A stretch of DNA of 25,000 nucleotides, from positions 1-25,000 of the forward strand of contig NZ_AQHJ01000032.1 of the NCBI RefSeq assembly GCF_014925405.1, given 5' to 3'. A model generated the notes under the pieces. The model ran no database searches. It had not been told where the DNA came from and was given only the letters and a program-made list of their open reading frames with translations. The translations under genes and the position numbers were made by a program. This DNA comes from Pseudoalteromonas ulvae UL12 (GTDB lineage Bacteria; Pseudomonadota; Gammaproteobacteria; Enterobacterales; Alteromonadaceae). This document shows positions 1-7,390 of this stretch, piece after piece; position 1 is the first letter of the stretch, and every line of letters begins with the position of its first letter.

Positions 1-78
1 ATCGCTTTTATCTATATTTATATTGTTTACTCTGATAGTGCTTTGCATGTGTTATTAGGTGCTGGATATGTTGCTTGA
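1..78 (+). CDS. Possible C-terminal fragment of a membrane protein (partial)
   Basis: Frame 1 is open from the first base to a TGA at 76-78, giving 25 residues that are hydrophobic and aromatic (start IAFIYIYIVY, end LLGAGYVA). The other two forward frames hit stops within this stretch. A hairpin terminator that can work in both directions follows at 108-134, as expected behind the end of a + strand gene. The rest of the gene would lie upstream of the window, so no family can be named. A chance open frame of this length is possible. Confidence 0.35.
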   Translation: MAFIYIYIVYSDSALHVLLGAGYVA

Positions 79-107
79 ACAATCATTTCTAAGTTTGATA
101 GGCATAA

Positions 108-134
108 AAAAACCTGATATGAAGTCAGGTTTTT
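108..134. terminator. Bidirectional rho-independent terminator
   Basis: A 10-bp perfect stem (AAAAACCTGA / TCAGGTTTTT) encloses a 7-nt loop at 118-124. A-rich sequence on the left and a T-tract on the right allow termination on either strand. It closes the seven-gene minus-strand operon and probably also the + strand gene that enters from the left edge. Confidence 0.8.
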
Positions 135-156
135 ATTAACAGCAAAGTGCTAGTTG

Positions 157-477
157 TTAACTTGTGGGCTTTGTATGTTGAATTAGCAAGTCTGCAACTT
201 GTTGTTTTACTGCTCGCTTATCATCAGGGTCAACATTAAAACGTTGTGCCAGTTGTATAATTTCTTCATCGCTTAAATTAAACGATAATCTTTGACGTGT
301 TTTTTTAGATTTAACATCTAAAGCAAGAATTTTTCTGATCATATCAGAGGGGGTCAGTTCTTCGTCAATAGCTTGCTTTTTTATGCTTTTTTGTACTTCG
401 CTGCTTAAATCAAACGCCATTTGTGTGGCACGGACAGCTTGCTCTTGGCGTTGCCATTTTGCCTGTTTATCTGTCAC
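157..477 (-). CDS. Small hypothetical protein, possible ribbon-helix-helix-like segment
   Basis: A 106-residue charged, soluble protein, last gene of the PspA/polyamine-type operon. It starts at GTG (477), overlapping the TGA of the preceding gene in a GTGA junction, which implies translational coupling; AGGT about 8 nt upstream can act as ribosome binding site. Residues about 22-53 (from MAFDLSS to RKILAL) have the look of a ribbon-helix-helix fold, with a short strand followed by two helices including LTPSDMIRKIL. Residues about 63-98 show a similar layout (LSFNLSDEE onwards), so an internal duplication is possible. I do not recognise a named family. A DNA-binding or antitoxin-like role is only a guess from the fold pattern; its position suggests it serves the same membrane-associated system. 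Confidence 0.75.
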   Translation of the reverse strand: MTDKQAKWQRQEQAVRATQMAFDLSSEVQKSIKKQAIDEELTPSDMIRKILALDVKSKKTRQRLSFNLSDEEIIQLAQRFNVDPDDKRAVKQQVADLLIQHTKPTS

Positions 478-1112
478 GATGCATGACCTGGAAACAAGTC
501 GACAATGTCACTAATCGGACGGCTTAAAGTCAGCGATACTTCTGTCTCACCCCCTTCCCAGATTTCGATATTAAGACTGTGGTTTTCATCATCGGAGGCC
601 AAGCTGATCACCTCGCAGGGCTCACCGCTTTCGTCTTGATAGCGAGGCAGTGATAATTGCCGGTAATCTTTATTGTGAAAATAACAGACATAAGGTGCTT
701 CAGATTGCTTATATGACGATGCTAAAAAGCGTTCAAAGGCTTCAGGTGTTGTTGCCGTTGTAATGTGAGTTAATGTTTCTTCATCAAATATACGGGCAAA
801 CTCATCGAGTGTGAAAATTGCATCCACGTCATCACGTTGGATTTTAATCGAAAAATTTGCAAACTCCTCGCCATCTTCGCGTTCAATCTGTAAAAAAACT
901 ACTTGACCAGATTCGCTTTCTAAAACGAATTCGTACTCAGCACTGTGCTGATATTGATATGTTTGAACATCTGTTACTTTTAAAGTCTGTCCTTTTAGCC
1001 AGCTAGGGTATGCAAAAGAATCAATTAAGGTCAGCATATCACCGGTTTTTAACTGACTAGCGTGAGTGAGTTGGCGCTCAACCGGCTTTTTAGATTTAAA
1101 AAAACCAAACAT
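474..1112 (-). CDS. YjfK-position protein (DUF4178/DUF2491-like), hypothetical
   Basis: A 212-residue acidic, soluble protein with no signal peptide or membrane segment. The N-terminus (MFGFFKSKK) is short, basic and aromatic; residues about 20-105 contain alternating hydrophobic stretches typical of a beta-rich domain (GDMLTLIDSF, YEFVLESESG, VVFLQIERE). In E. coli the gene after the PspA-like yjfJ is yjfK (DUF2491), of similar length, and this protein holds the same place after a PspA-family gene. Assignment to DUF2491 or DUF4178 rests on position and general pattern only. The start at 1112 is preceded by AGGTGA at good spacing. It is separated from pspA by a terminator-like hairpin, so it may be expressed less than the upstream genes. 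Confidence 0.8.
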   Translation of the reverse strand: MFGFFKSKKPVERQLTHASQLKTGDMLTLIDSFAYPSWLKGQTLKVTDVQTYQYQHSAEYEFVLESESGQVVFLQIEREDGEEFANFSIKIQRDDVDAIFTLDEFARIFDEETLTHITTATTPEAFERFLASSYKQSEAPYVCYFHNKDYRQLSLPRYQDESGEPCEVISLASDDENHSLNIEIWEGGETEVSLTLSRPISDIVDLFPGHAS

Positions 1113-1143
1113 AATTCACCTGTTTGTTAAAGTTGGTAGACAA

Positions 1144-1166
1144 AAAAGGAGGCTTAGCCTCCTTTT
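1144..1166 (-). terminator. Intra-operon terminator/attenuator after the PspA gene
   Basis: AAAAGGAGGC (1144-1153) pairs perfectly with GCCTCCTTTT (1157-1166) around a 3-nt loop. Read on the minus strand the hairpin is followed by TTTTTTG, a usable U-tract. It lies in the gap between the pspA-like gene (stop at 1183) and the next co-directional gene (start at 1112), so it probably gives partial termination, leaving the upstream genes more abundant than the last two. Confidence 0.7.
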
Positions 1167-1182
1167 AGTTAACGCTATAAGC

Positions 1183-1875
1183 TTATTGCGCTTGTTTGGC
1201 TTTGATGCGAGCAAGAATATCGCTACTTTTTTGGTTTTGCTCACCAATTCCAGCTTCGGCTAGTTTAGCTTTTAAATCATCGCCATTGGTTGCCGCTTCA
1301 AGTTGCTTTGCTGCACCAAGTTGGTCTTGACGATCTTGCTGGCGCTGTTTAATACGCTCAAGTGACTGACGAGCATTAGTCATTGACGACTCATTGGTAT
1401 TAAGCGTGCTGTTGACCGCCATTGTTGCCTTTTGGACGCTTTCTGTGGTTTTAACCATAGTGAGCTGTCGTTGGTTTTCTTTGATCGATTTTTCAGCATC
1501 TTTAACTTGTTGTTTTAAAGCTACAATATGATTGCTGAAACCGGCTAATACTTGATCATGCTCGGCTTTTTCTGTTTCAAAATCACCTATTTTTTCAGCT
1601 ATTTCTAGCGCTAAGGCTTCATTACCTTTTTCAAGCGCTTGGCCTGCATAAGCTTCATGCTCAGCAATACTGTCATTCAATGCACTGATTTTACGTTTGG
1701 TTTGCATTTCTTTTGCCATGACTTCAGTCAGGCTTTTTTTGGCTTTTTGCAATGCATTTTGTGCGTCAGCAATTTCTTGCTCAAAAATGCGTATGCCGTT
1801 TGCATCAACGATTGATTCACCAACTTCTCTTGCACCACCACGTACCGCAGTAAATAATTTCTTTAAAATACTCAT
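1183..1875 (-). CDS. PspA/IM30 family protein (YjfJ-like)
   Basis: A 230-residue protein, nearly all helical coiled coil, with the PspA/IM30 signature: N-terminal amphipathic segment (MSILKKLFTAVRGGAREVGE), the IFEQEIADAQNAL helix, and a long heptad region rich in Lys, Glu and Gln to about residue 195. Family members bind and remodel the cytoplasmic membrane and form ESCRT-III-like assemblies. No pspF/pspB/pspC lies beside it; instead a DUF2170 gene precedes it and a YjfK-position gene follows, which is the yjfI-yjfJ-yjfK arrangement, so it is a YjfJ-type paralogue rather than the classic stress PspA. GGAG precedes the ATG at 1875. The C-terminal tail (after about 195) is Ala/Gly/Lys rich and probably flexible. 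Confidence 0.92.
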   Translation of the reverse strand: MSILKKLFTAVRGGAREVGESIVDANGIRIFEQEIADAQNALQKAKKSLTEVMAKEMQTKRKISALNDSIAEHEAYAGQALEKGNEALALEIAEKIGDFETEKAEHDQVLAGFSNHIVALKQQVKDAEKSIKENQRQLTMVKTTESVQKATMAVNSTLNTNESSMTNARQSLERIKQRQQDRQDQLGAAKQLEAATNGDDLKAKLAEAGIGEQNQKSSDILARIKAKQAQ

Positions 1876-1891
1876 AATTCTTACTCCACCA

Positions 1892-2305
1892 TTATTCGTT
1901 TAAATAAGCTGTGACGGCATCCAATGCATCAATTGCATTGTCTGCCAGCGTCACCAACTCATGTGTAACTTCATCAAAAGATGAGCTGACAGCAAGGGCT
2001 CCAAAAATGGCGTATTGATCGTCAATTTTGGCAAAAGCACTTAAAGGGATTGGAACATTCAGCTTTAAAAGTGCTTCATTTAATTCATTTCGTAATTCAG
2101 CTTTGACTTCACTTTCGTTAAACAGGTAGCTGATACATAGCAGCTGCTCTTGTGTTTGAGTAACGAAAATAGGTAACTCATCATTCCCATCTACAATCAC
2201 TTGCAATACTTCTTGTTCGCCAGGATTAGCGATTAAGAAAGATTCAAAGTTTGCGCCCTCAGTTTCGAATGACGCGAGCTTGATTGATAATTCGTTTAAT
2301 TCCAT
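1892..2305 (-). CDS. DUF2170 family protein (YjfI-like)
   Basis: A 137-residue acidic, soluble protein. I place the start at ATG 2305 (MELNELSIKL), which has AAGG about 9 nt upstream and gives the usual length; the frame stays open to 2365 but that extension covers a palindrome-rich intergenic region. The pattern with central LPIFVTQTQEQLLCISYLF, then VPIPLSAFAKIDDQYAIFGA, fits the DUF2170/YjfI family, which is typically encoded directly before a PspA-family gene, as here (16-bp gap). Function is unknown; conserved linkage suggests a partner or regulator of the PspA-like protein. Upstream are two TGACATA-type palindromes that may control this and the following genes. Confidence 0.85.
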   Translation of the reverse strand: MELNELSIKLASFETEGANFESFLIANPGEQEVLQVIVDGNDELPIFVTQTQEQLLCISYLFNESEVKAELRNELNEALLKLNVPIPLSAFAKIDDQYAIFGALAVSSSFDEVTHELVTLADNAIDALDAVTAYLNE

Positions 2306-2325
2306 CTTTTTTACCTTATTCACTT

Positions 2326-2374
2326 TGACATAGTATGTCTGAGTTAAGATTTGCACAGGTGACATATTATGTCA
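2326..2374. promoter_or_regulatory. Pair of matching palindromes, candidate operators
   Basis: Two near-identical dyads occur between the spermidine synthase-like gene and the DUF2170 gene: GACATA-G-TATGTC at 2327-2339 and TGACATA-T-TATGTCA at 2360-2374. Each has perfect arms around a single base, and their centres are 34 bp apart (a little over three helical turns). On the minus strand the second contains TTGACA, a consensus -35, but I see no convincing -10 at normal spacing. The likely role is a binding site for a dimeric regulator controlling expression of the YjfI/PspA part of the operon. The regulator is unknown. Confidence 0.5.
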
Positions 2375-2385
2375 ACACTGCGCAG

Positions 2386-4122
2386 TTAATTTTTATACAA
2401 TTCAGATTCTGTTTGCCATGCTTGACGATAATAATCATATAAAACACCAGAGCCTAACCTATTGACTTCTATTTCTTTATTGGAAGAAAAGAAGTTGTTT
2501 GGGAATGCAAAGGCGGCTTGTAAATAATTTTGATTGATCCAGTTACTTTGTACTGGAAAGTTGCTCACTTGAGCTATTCGCGCACTTGCCGGCTGACCTG
2601 TTCGCGTGGCTATAGTCCATCCCCATTGCCCAAATGAAGGAATATTTTGTTGGTATTGCTCTACATGGGCAAACCCAGCATGTTTGACAGTCTTAGCAAT
2701 GCTTATAAATGCTTTTTTGGCATGGTAAGGAGAGGTTGATTGGATTACTAACGCGCCATCTGGAGCTAATAGCTGTTTTACATGGTTATAAAAATAATCA
2801 CTATAAAGTTTATTGAGATCGGGGTGATTTGGGTCGGGCAAATCAATGATGATGCTATCGAACTGCAAGCCCTGATCGAGCATTCGTTCAACTTCTAAAA
2901 AGGCGTCTGCAACGACGACTGTAGCGCGAGGATCATTTAGCGCATCGAGATTTAAGTCTTTCAGCTTGTCTGTTATTGATGGCGGGGTTTGAAACTCAGT
3001 GCCGCTAAGTCCAAACAGAGTCAATAATTGGCCATCTAGATCAATCAATGTTGCTTGTTTAACAGGCCATTTCAGGACATCTCGTAGGGCTAAACCATCA
3101 CCACCACCAATAATGAGCACGTGATCATGGCGATTCGCTGCGAGCATGGCTGGGTACACTAGCATGGTGTGGTAAATTTGCTCATCAGCACTTGAGAACT
3201 GCAAACGGCCATTAAGGAATAAATCATTGATGGGTGCCGCTTGCGTGCGACTTAAGCGCTCAGTAATCACCACATGCTGATATTTGGTTGACTCTGAATA
3301 AATCACTTTATCTTTATAAAGTACATTACTGAGGTCCTTCATCCAAGTGGTCGCGTATACTAAAAAGATCGCAAATAAACCCAGTAGTAACAGATGACAA
3401 ACCAGCAAGAGTTTAGCAAAGCGCACATGCTGATGATAACGCCATAAAAAAATCAGCCCTGCAATCACATTAAATAATGCCGTCCAAGCAGCGGCTTGCA
3501 TAATGGGTAGCGCTAACATTACAAGTACCCAAATTGCGGCACCGACTCCAGCGCCAATGTAGTCAGCACCGTAAATTGTACCAGCGTTGTTTTCTAAAAA
3601 TCGACCATAAACGTGCTGGCGAATACGTGCAATCAGCGGGATTTCCATGCCAATAAAGATGCCGAGGATCAAACCAAAAATATACGGTAAAAAACGAGCG
3701 AAATTTTGAAACTGCTCAAACAAGGCGCCATCGAGTACAGCGTCTGCGGGTAAATTGTAAAGGCTGGCAAAGGTATGGGGTAAGGTATAACTAACGGCAA
3801 TAATACTTGCGATAATTAAAATGCTGCTCATACCAAGCAGGGCAATTAGGCTTTCTAACCAAGCAAATGCAGTGAATGGGTCTTTAAACCAGCGCGCTAA
3901 AAATGCGCCAATTCCCATCGCCACAATCATAGTCCCAATCATGGCATAAATGGCACTCTCAACCGAACCTAGAATGCGTCCAGCGTAATGAGAGAGTAAA
4001 TATTCATAGATTAGGCCACAACCTGCGAGGATGGCCATCACACTAATTAAGAGGATGTCGTGACCGAGCAATTTAAGATTGCTGGTCACAACGGATGTAC
4101 TAGGTGAAGTTGATGTCGTCAA
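2386..4122 (-). CDS. Membrane-embedded spermidine synthase-like aminopropyltransferase
   Basis: A 578-residue protein. Residues about 20-265 hold roughly seven to eight membrane segments. Residues about 280-505 form a spermidine/spermine synthase-type Rossmann methyltransferase fold: YQHV at 281, LFLNGRLQFSSADE at 301-314, glycine-rich GGGDG at 339-343, acidic LIDLD at 359-363, and the IIDLPDP motif at 425-431 in the catalytic-aspartate region. Known family members transfer an aminopropyl group from decarboxylated S-adenosylmethionine to a polyamine; the true substrate here is unknown. The start is a TTG (4122), three bases past the stop of the DUF350 gene, implying coupling; an internal GTG at 4089 is an alternative. 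Location inside a PspA/DUF350 operon suggests a membrane-linked polyamine-type modification rather than general spermidine synthesis. Confidence 0.9.
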   Translation of the reverse strand: MTTSTSPSTSVVTSNLKLLGHDILLISVMAILAGCGLIYEYLLSHYAGRILGSVESAIYAMIGTMIVAMGIGAFLARWFKDPFTAFAWLESLIALLGMSSILIIASIIAVSYTLPHTFASLYNLPADAVLDGALFEQFQNFARFLPYIFGLILGIFIGMEIPLIARIRQHVYGRFLENNAGTIYGADYIGAGVGAAIWVLVMLALPIMQAAAWTALFNVIAGLIFLWRYHQHVRFAKLLLVCHLLLLGLFAIFLVYATTWMKDLSNVLYKDKVIYSESTKYQHVVITERLSRTQAAPINDLFLNGRLQFSSADEQIYHTMLVYPAMLAANRHDHVLIIGGGDGLALRDVLKWPVKQATLIDLDGQLLTLFGLSGTEFQTPPSITDKLKDLNLDALNDPRATVVVADAFLEVERMLDQGLQFDSIIIDLPDPNHPDLNKLYSDYFYNHVKQLLAPDGALVIQSTSPYHAKKAFISIAKTVKHAGFAHVEQYQQNIPSFGQWGWTIATRTGQPASARIAQVSNFPVQSNWINQNYLQAAFAFPNNFFSSNKEIEVNRLGSGVLYDYYRQAWQTESELYKN

Positions 4123-4125
4123 GAT

Positions 4126-5025
4126 TTAGGCACCGAGCAACGTCGCCATTGTCATCCCCACAGCAAATGAAATTGCTGCAGAGATTGTTGCAACACCAAT
4201 ATTTCGTTGACGATTCACTTCATCGGAAATGTCTTTGCCAGCTAAGATGACTTTAATCATCACCAAATGCAAAACAATAAAAGCCATTAAACTGCCAAGC
4301 GCAGAGAGCGTCCAAAACAGCAAGCTTGAATTAATATTGTCTGCTAGATAAGGGGCAATGCCTGTGGCCGCAGTTAACGCGAGGGCGCTACCAATTAAAA
4401 AGCCAGCATAGCGAATACCAACAGCAATATTGTTATCTAAAATGGCTTGTTGTAAACAGTCACCGTTGCGGTTGGTGCGTTTGTATAGTTGTACACGATA
4501 TTGGCTGATCAGCAACATGCAGATGTTACCAACCACAAACGCGGCAATCACGATAGGTAAACCATACCAACCTTCGGTGAGCACCCAAATAAGAGCTGAG
4601 CGAATTACGATTGCAACACTGATAACATGGCCAAAATCGATGAGAGCTGCAGTGATGTTACCTTTGATGATTTCATCATGTAAGTTTACTTTTTGCAGGG
4701 CGACTTTATCTTGAAAAAAGTGCCCAAGCTTAATCAGTGCAATGCCGATTAGCCCGTAACCGGCCATTTGTGTAGCTTCTTGCAGCAACGAGTCTGCAAA
4801 GGCTCCGCTAGTGACACCAGTCAATACAATGGCTAAACCTGCTAATCCGCCCGCAAAGCTGAGGCCAAAAGCAAAGTTATCTTTTTCAGTAATTTCATCA
4901 TTTGCGTGCAGGTTTGATACCCAGCCTTTAATAAACTTTAGGCTGACAAATAGGGTGACGATAATTACAAAATCTATTAGAAGTGCTTGAATTGACCAAG
5001 CTGTTAATCCGTTAATTTGGTACAT
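4126..5025 (-). CDS. Integral membrane protein with two DUF350 repeats (YjfL-like, duplicated)
   Basis: A 299-residue protein with about eight membrane segments in two similar halves. Each half has a conserved stretch joining a polar residue run to a small-residue helix: EKDNFAFGLSFAGG near residue 48 and DNNIAVGIRYAG near 197; the C-terminal RNIGVATISAAISFAVG repeats the theme. This matches two DUF350 units in tandem, whereas E. coli YjfL (about 130 residues) carries one. The function of DUF350 is unknown; members are usually encoded beside PspA-like and spermidine synthase-like genes, as here. GGAG about 10 nt before the ATG at 5025 supports the start. It is followed by the aminopropyltransferase-like gene after 3 bp. 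Confidence 0.88.
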   Translation of the reverse strand: MYQINGLTAWSIQALLIDFVIIVTLFVSLKFIKGWVSNLHANDEITEKDNFAFGLSFAGGLAGLAIVLTGVTSGAFADSLLQEATQMAGYGLIGIALIKLGHFFQDKVALQKVNLHDEIIKGNITAALIDFGHVISVAIVIRSALIWVLTEGWYGLPIVIAAFVVGNICMLLISQYRVQLYKRTNRNGDCLQQAILDNNIAVGIRYAGFLIGSALALTAATGIAPYLADNINSSLLFWTLSALGSLMAFIVLHLVMIKVILAGKDISDEVNRQRNIGVATISAAISFAVGMTMATLLGA

Positions 5026-5051
5026 ATTTATTAAACTCCGCTACTTATGCG

Positions 5052-6005
5052 TTATTTGCCTCGGCTGACGCCGCGCGAGGTTCTATTTGAGCTATTGCGC
5101 ACAGAGCCAGAGCTCGATTTTGCATAACTACTCGATTTTGAGTAACTGCTGCGCGTGGCTGGTGGGGTATGGCTACTGCGACTTAAGCCTGACGCCCCTG
5201 TTTTGGTTTTAGCGTAGGGGCTGGTAAATTGTTTGCCTTGGCTTTTATAAGATTGGCGCGTGCGATTTTCGACAGTTGTCTGCTGCTTATACTGTTTATA
5301 ACCGGTATAACGTTTGCGGCCATAGTCATTGTAATAGCTATATTTTCGGCGTTTGCTCCAACTGCCATATTCTATGGCACCGACCACATCACCAAACATA
5401 CGGTACATGCCATACCATTGCCAAAAGCTAATGCCATTTGAGTTCGTTTGCCACTGACCGTAATTGGCATTTCCAACCAGTTGATTGCCAGCCCCCGCTA
5501 AATCACCATTGGCGGCATCTTCGGCGGCTTTACTAATGGCGCCAACACGTGCAAGGGAGCCATTGGACATATCAGCTAAAACGTTGATCGGATCGGTTAG
5601 TGCATCTGCAAACAAGCTCAAACTAGCGGCTTCTTTAAGTAAGGACGCTTGTTCTATGATCTCTGCACTGCTGAGGGTCGGATCGGGGGTTTTCAGCTCA
5701 TTGAGTCGAGTAAGTAGATTTTGATACAAAGGACCTTGTTTGGTCGCATCCTGCGCGACCAGTTCTGCAATGGCGCTCAGTTGAGGGTTGGTTTGAGTTA
5801 ATACTTTGCCATATTCACTAAGAAGTTTGGCATTGCGTATTTGTTGGTTATCAAGCGCGTCACCTAAGGTGTTGATCTCTTGTGAGGCTTGTTCGAGTGT
5901 GTATTTGATTGTTTGTTGAGTGCGTTCTTCTTTTGATTCGCATCCCAGCATTAAGCTAAACAAACAAAACAGACTGATAAGTTTCCAAGCTTTTAAATCG
6001 GACAT
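5052..6005 (-). CDS. Lipoprotein with Ser/Tyr/Arg-rich tail, first gene of the PspA-type operon
   Basis: A 317-residue protein with an N-terminal signal and lipobox (LMLGC, Cys22), so it is probably lipidated and exported. Residues 23-190 are helical and acidic. Residues about 190-225 are rich in Trp, Tyr and Gly (for example FWQWYGMYRMFGD). From about 226 to the end the chain is low complexity: Tyr, Lys, Arg, Ser and Gly with many SYSKSSS-like runs and a very basic C-terminus. I do not recognise a family; it is not similar to E. coli YjfM. A basic tail of this kind could bind cell-surface polyanions. AGGTGA lies 7 nt before the ATG. No clear promoter is visible in the 140 bp upstream. Confidence 0.82.
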   Translation of the reverse strand: MSDLKAWKLISLFCLFSLMLGCESKEERTQQTIKYTLEQASQEINTLGDALDNQQIRNAKLLSEYGKVLTQTNPQLSAIAELVAQDATKQGPLYQNLLTRLNELKTPDPTLSSAEIIEQASLLKEAASLSLFADALTDPINVLADMSNGSLARVGAISKAAEDAANGDLAGAGNQLVGNANYGQWQTNSNGISFWQWYGMYRMFGDVVGAIEYGSWSKRRKYSYYNDYGRKRYTGYKQYKQQTTVENRTRQSYKSQGKQFTSPYAKTKTGASGLSRSSHTPPATRSSYSKSSSYAKSSSGSVRNSSNRTSRGVSRGK

Positions 6006-6146
6006 TCATTGTCACCTGATCTGCTGCTGTTAATCGTTCGATGATCAGTTTTACATAGCTCTAAAAGATAACCAAGATTTCAGTGACTAAAATTGTATCT
6101 TTTTATTTAGTTAGGTTTTATTTACTGCTTATTTATTACTTATCGA

Positions 6147-6181
6147 ATCAGTGAAATGCTGATCATCAGCATTTCACTGAT
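6147..6181. repeat. 35-bp near-perfect palindrome
   Basis: ATCAGTGAAATGCTGAT (6147-6163) and its exact reverse complement (6165-6181) flank a single C. It starts 7 bp beyond the stop codon of the M19 peptidase gene, so its RNA would form a very stable hairpin at that transcript's 3' end. There is no T-tract after it, so it is not a typical intrinsic terminator. It may stabilise the 3' end against exonucleases or bind a dimeric protein. Confidence 0.6.
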
Positions 6182-6187
6182 GTGATT

Positions 6188-7390
6188 TTAGTGCTTGGCT
6201 GCGTAGTCTTCAACATCTTGCCAGACGCGAAGTACATTGCCACTGAGTATTTTGATGATATCAGTGTCGCTGTAGCCTCGGTCGAGTAAACCTTGCACTA
6301 AATTTGGGTAGCTTGCGACATCTTTTAGGCCAATCGGTAAAGAGTCGCCCACACCATCGTAGTCTGACCCTATGCCCACGTGCTCGATACCAATTAACTT
6401 CACTACGTGGTCAATATGATCCAGTACGTTTGCTAATGAGGCAAACGGATAGGGGTTTTTGGCTAGATAGGCTTTACGGAAGTCTTTGACTACAGGGCTA
6501 TCTGCAGCATTATTTTGTGCTACTTCGCTACGTTTTGCTTTAAATTGATCACCCCATGCACCCGCAGTGGCCGTGACAAAGCTAGAGCCAAAGTTAATTT
6601 GGATTACGCCGCCATTGTCTTTGAGGGCTAAGAGCATTTTATCATCCATATTTCGTTCAAACCCAGGCGTGTATTTACGCAGTGAGGAGTGTGACGCGAT
6701 GACTGGCGTTTTTGAAAGTGCCATGACCTGATAAAAAGCATCATCAGAGATGTGAGAGACATCAATCATCATGCCTATTTTATTCATTTCGCTAACGAGC
6801 TCTTTACCAAATGGGCTCAAACCCTGCCATTGTCGACGTAGATCGTAGGACGAATCAGAAATATGGTTACTCTGTGAGTGTGCCAAAGTGATATAGCGTA
6901 CGCCACGTTGATAAAAATGAGTGAGGTTTTCAAGCTTCCCTTCGATTGGCGAACCATTCTCCATGCCCATAGGCAGTGAGATTTTGCCTGCTTTAAAGTG
7001 GGCATGCACATCGCTGACTGAATCTGCAATAGCAAACTTATCCGGTGCACGGCCAACAATGGCTTCGACATAATCAATGAGCTTGTTTGCTAATGCATAG
7101 GAGCCGCCGGTTTTTTCGAGTCCAGCAGGAATATAGATCGACATAAAAGGCGCATTGAGTCCGCCTTTTACTGCGCGAGGGTAGTCAAAGTCGCCGCCAG
7201 CTGCTTGGCTGACATCTTCCCATTGATGTTCCAACCGATAGGGTACATCAATATGTGTATCAACCAAGATAGTATGTTGTGTTAATTCAATTGCTCGTTG
7301 AGAGGCTGGGGTGAACTCTGTTCCTGTTGATTGTTGCGCCATTACGCAGCAGCTGGACGCTAACAATGAAAGGCTGGTGATGAGTTTCAT
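6188..7390 (-). CDS. Membrane-dipeptidase family protein (peptidase M19), exported
   Basis: A 400-residue zinc dipeptidase of the renal dipeptidase (M19) family, which cleaves dipeptides, often with tolerance for D-residues. A signal peptide covers residues 1-19 (cleavage after VMA, before QQ), so the enzyme is periplasmic or outer-membrane facing. Expected metal ligands are present: H46 and D48 in DTHID, E144 in GMENG, H213 in DVSH, H234 in ASHS, and the late acidic motif GSDYDG (341-346). Length is normal. It appears to be a single-gene unit with its own upstream region. The ribosome binding site is weak (AAGAA), and the start codon falls inside a 9-bp inverted repeat. Substrate cannot be inferred from neighbours. 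Confidence 0.92.
   Translation of the reverse strand: MKLITSLSLLASSCCVMAQQSTGTEFTPASQRAIELTQHTILVDTHIDVPYRLEHQWEDVSQAAGGDFDYPRAVKGGLNAPFMSIYIPAGLEKTGGSYALANKLIDYVEAIVGRAPDKFAIADSVSDVHAHFKAGKISLPMGMENGSPIEGKLENLTHFYQRGVRYITLAHSQSNHISDSSYDLRRQWQGLSPFGKELVSEMNKIGMMIDVSHISDDAFYQVMALSKTPVIASHSSLRKYTPGFERNMDDKMLLALKDNGGVIQINFGSSFVTATAGAWGDQFKAKRSEVAQNNAADSPVVKDFRKAYLAKNPYPFASLANVLDHIDHVVKLIGIEHVGIGSDYDGVGDSLPIGLKDVASYPNLVQGLLDRGYSDTDIIKILSGNVLRVWQDVEDYAAKH

Noticed and set aside
2306..2365. 20-codon N-terminal extension of the DUF2170 gene
   Set aside because: No ribosome binding site for it; the region consists of paired palindromes, and the ATG at 2305 has AAGG at suitable spacing and yields the family length.
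5183..5441. Overlapping open frames on both strands inside the basic-tail lipoprotein gene
   Set aside because: They arise from the biased codon composition of the low-complexity tail and have no ribosome binding sites or family resemblance.
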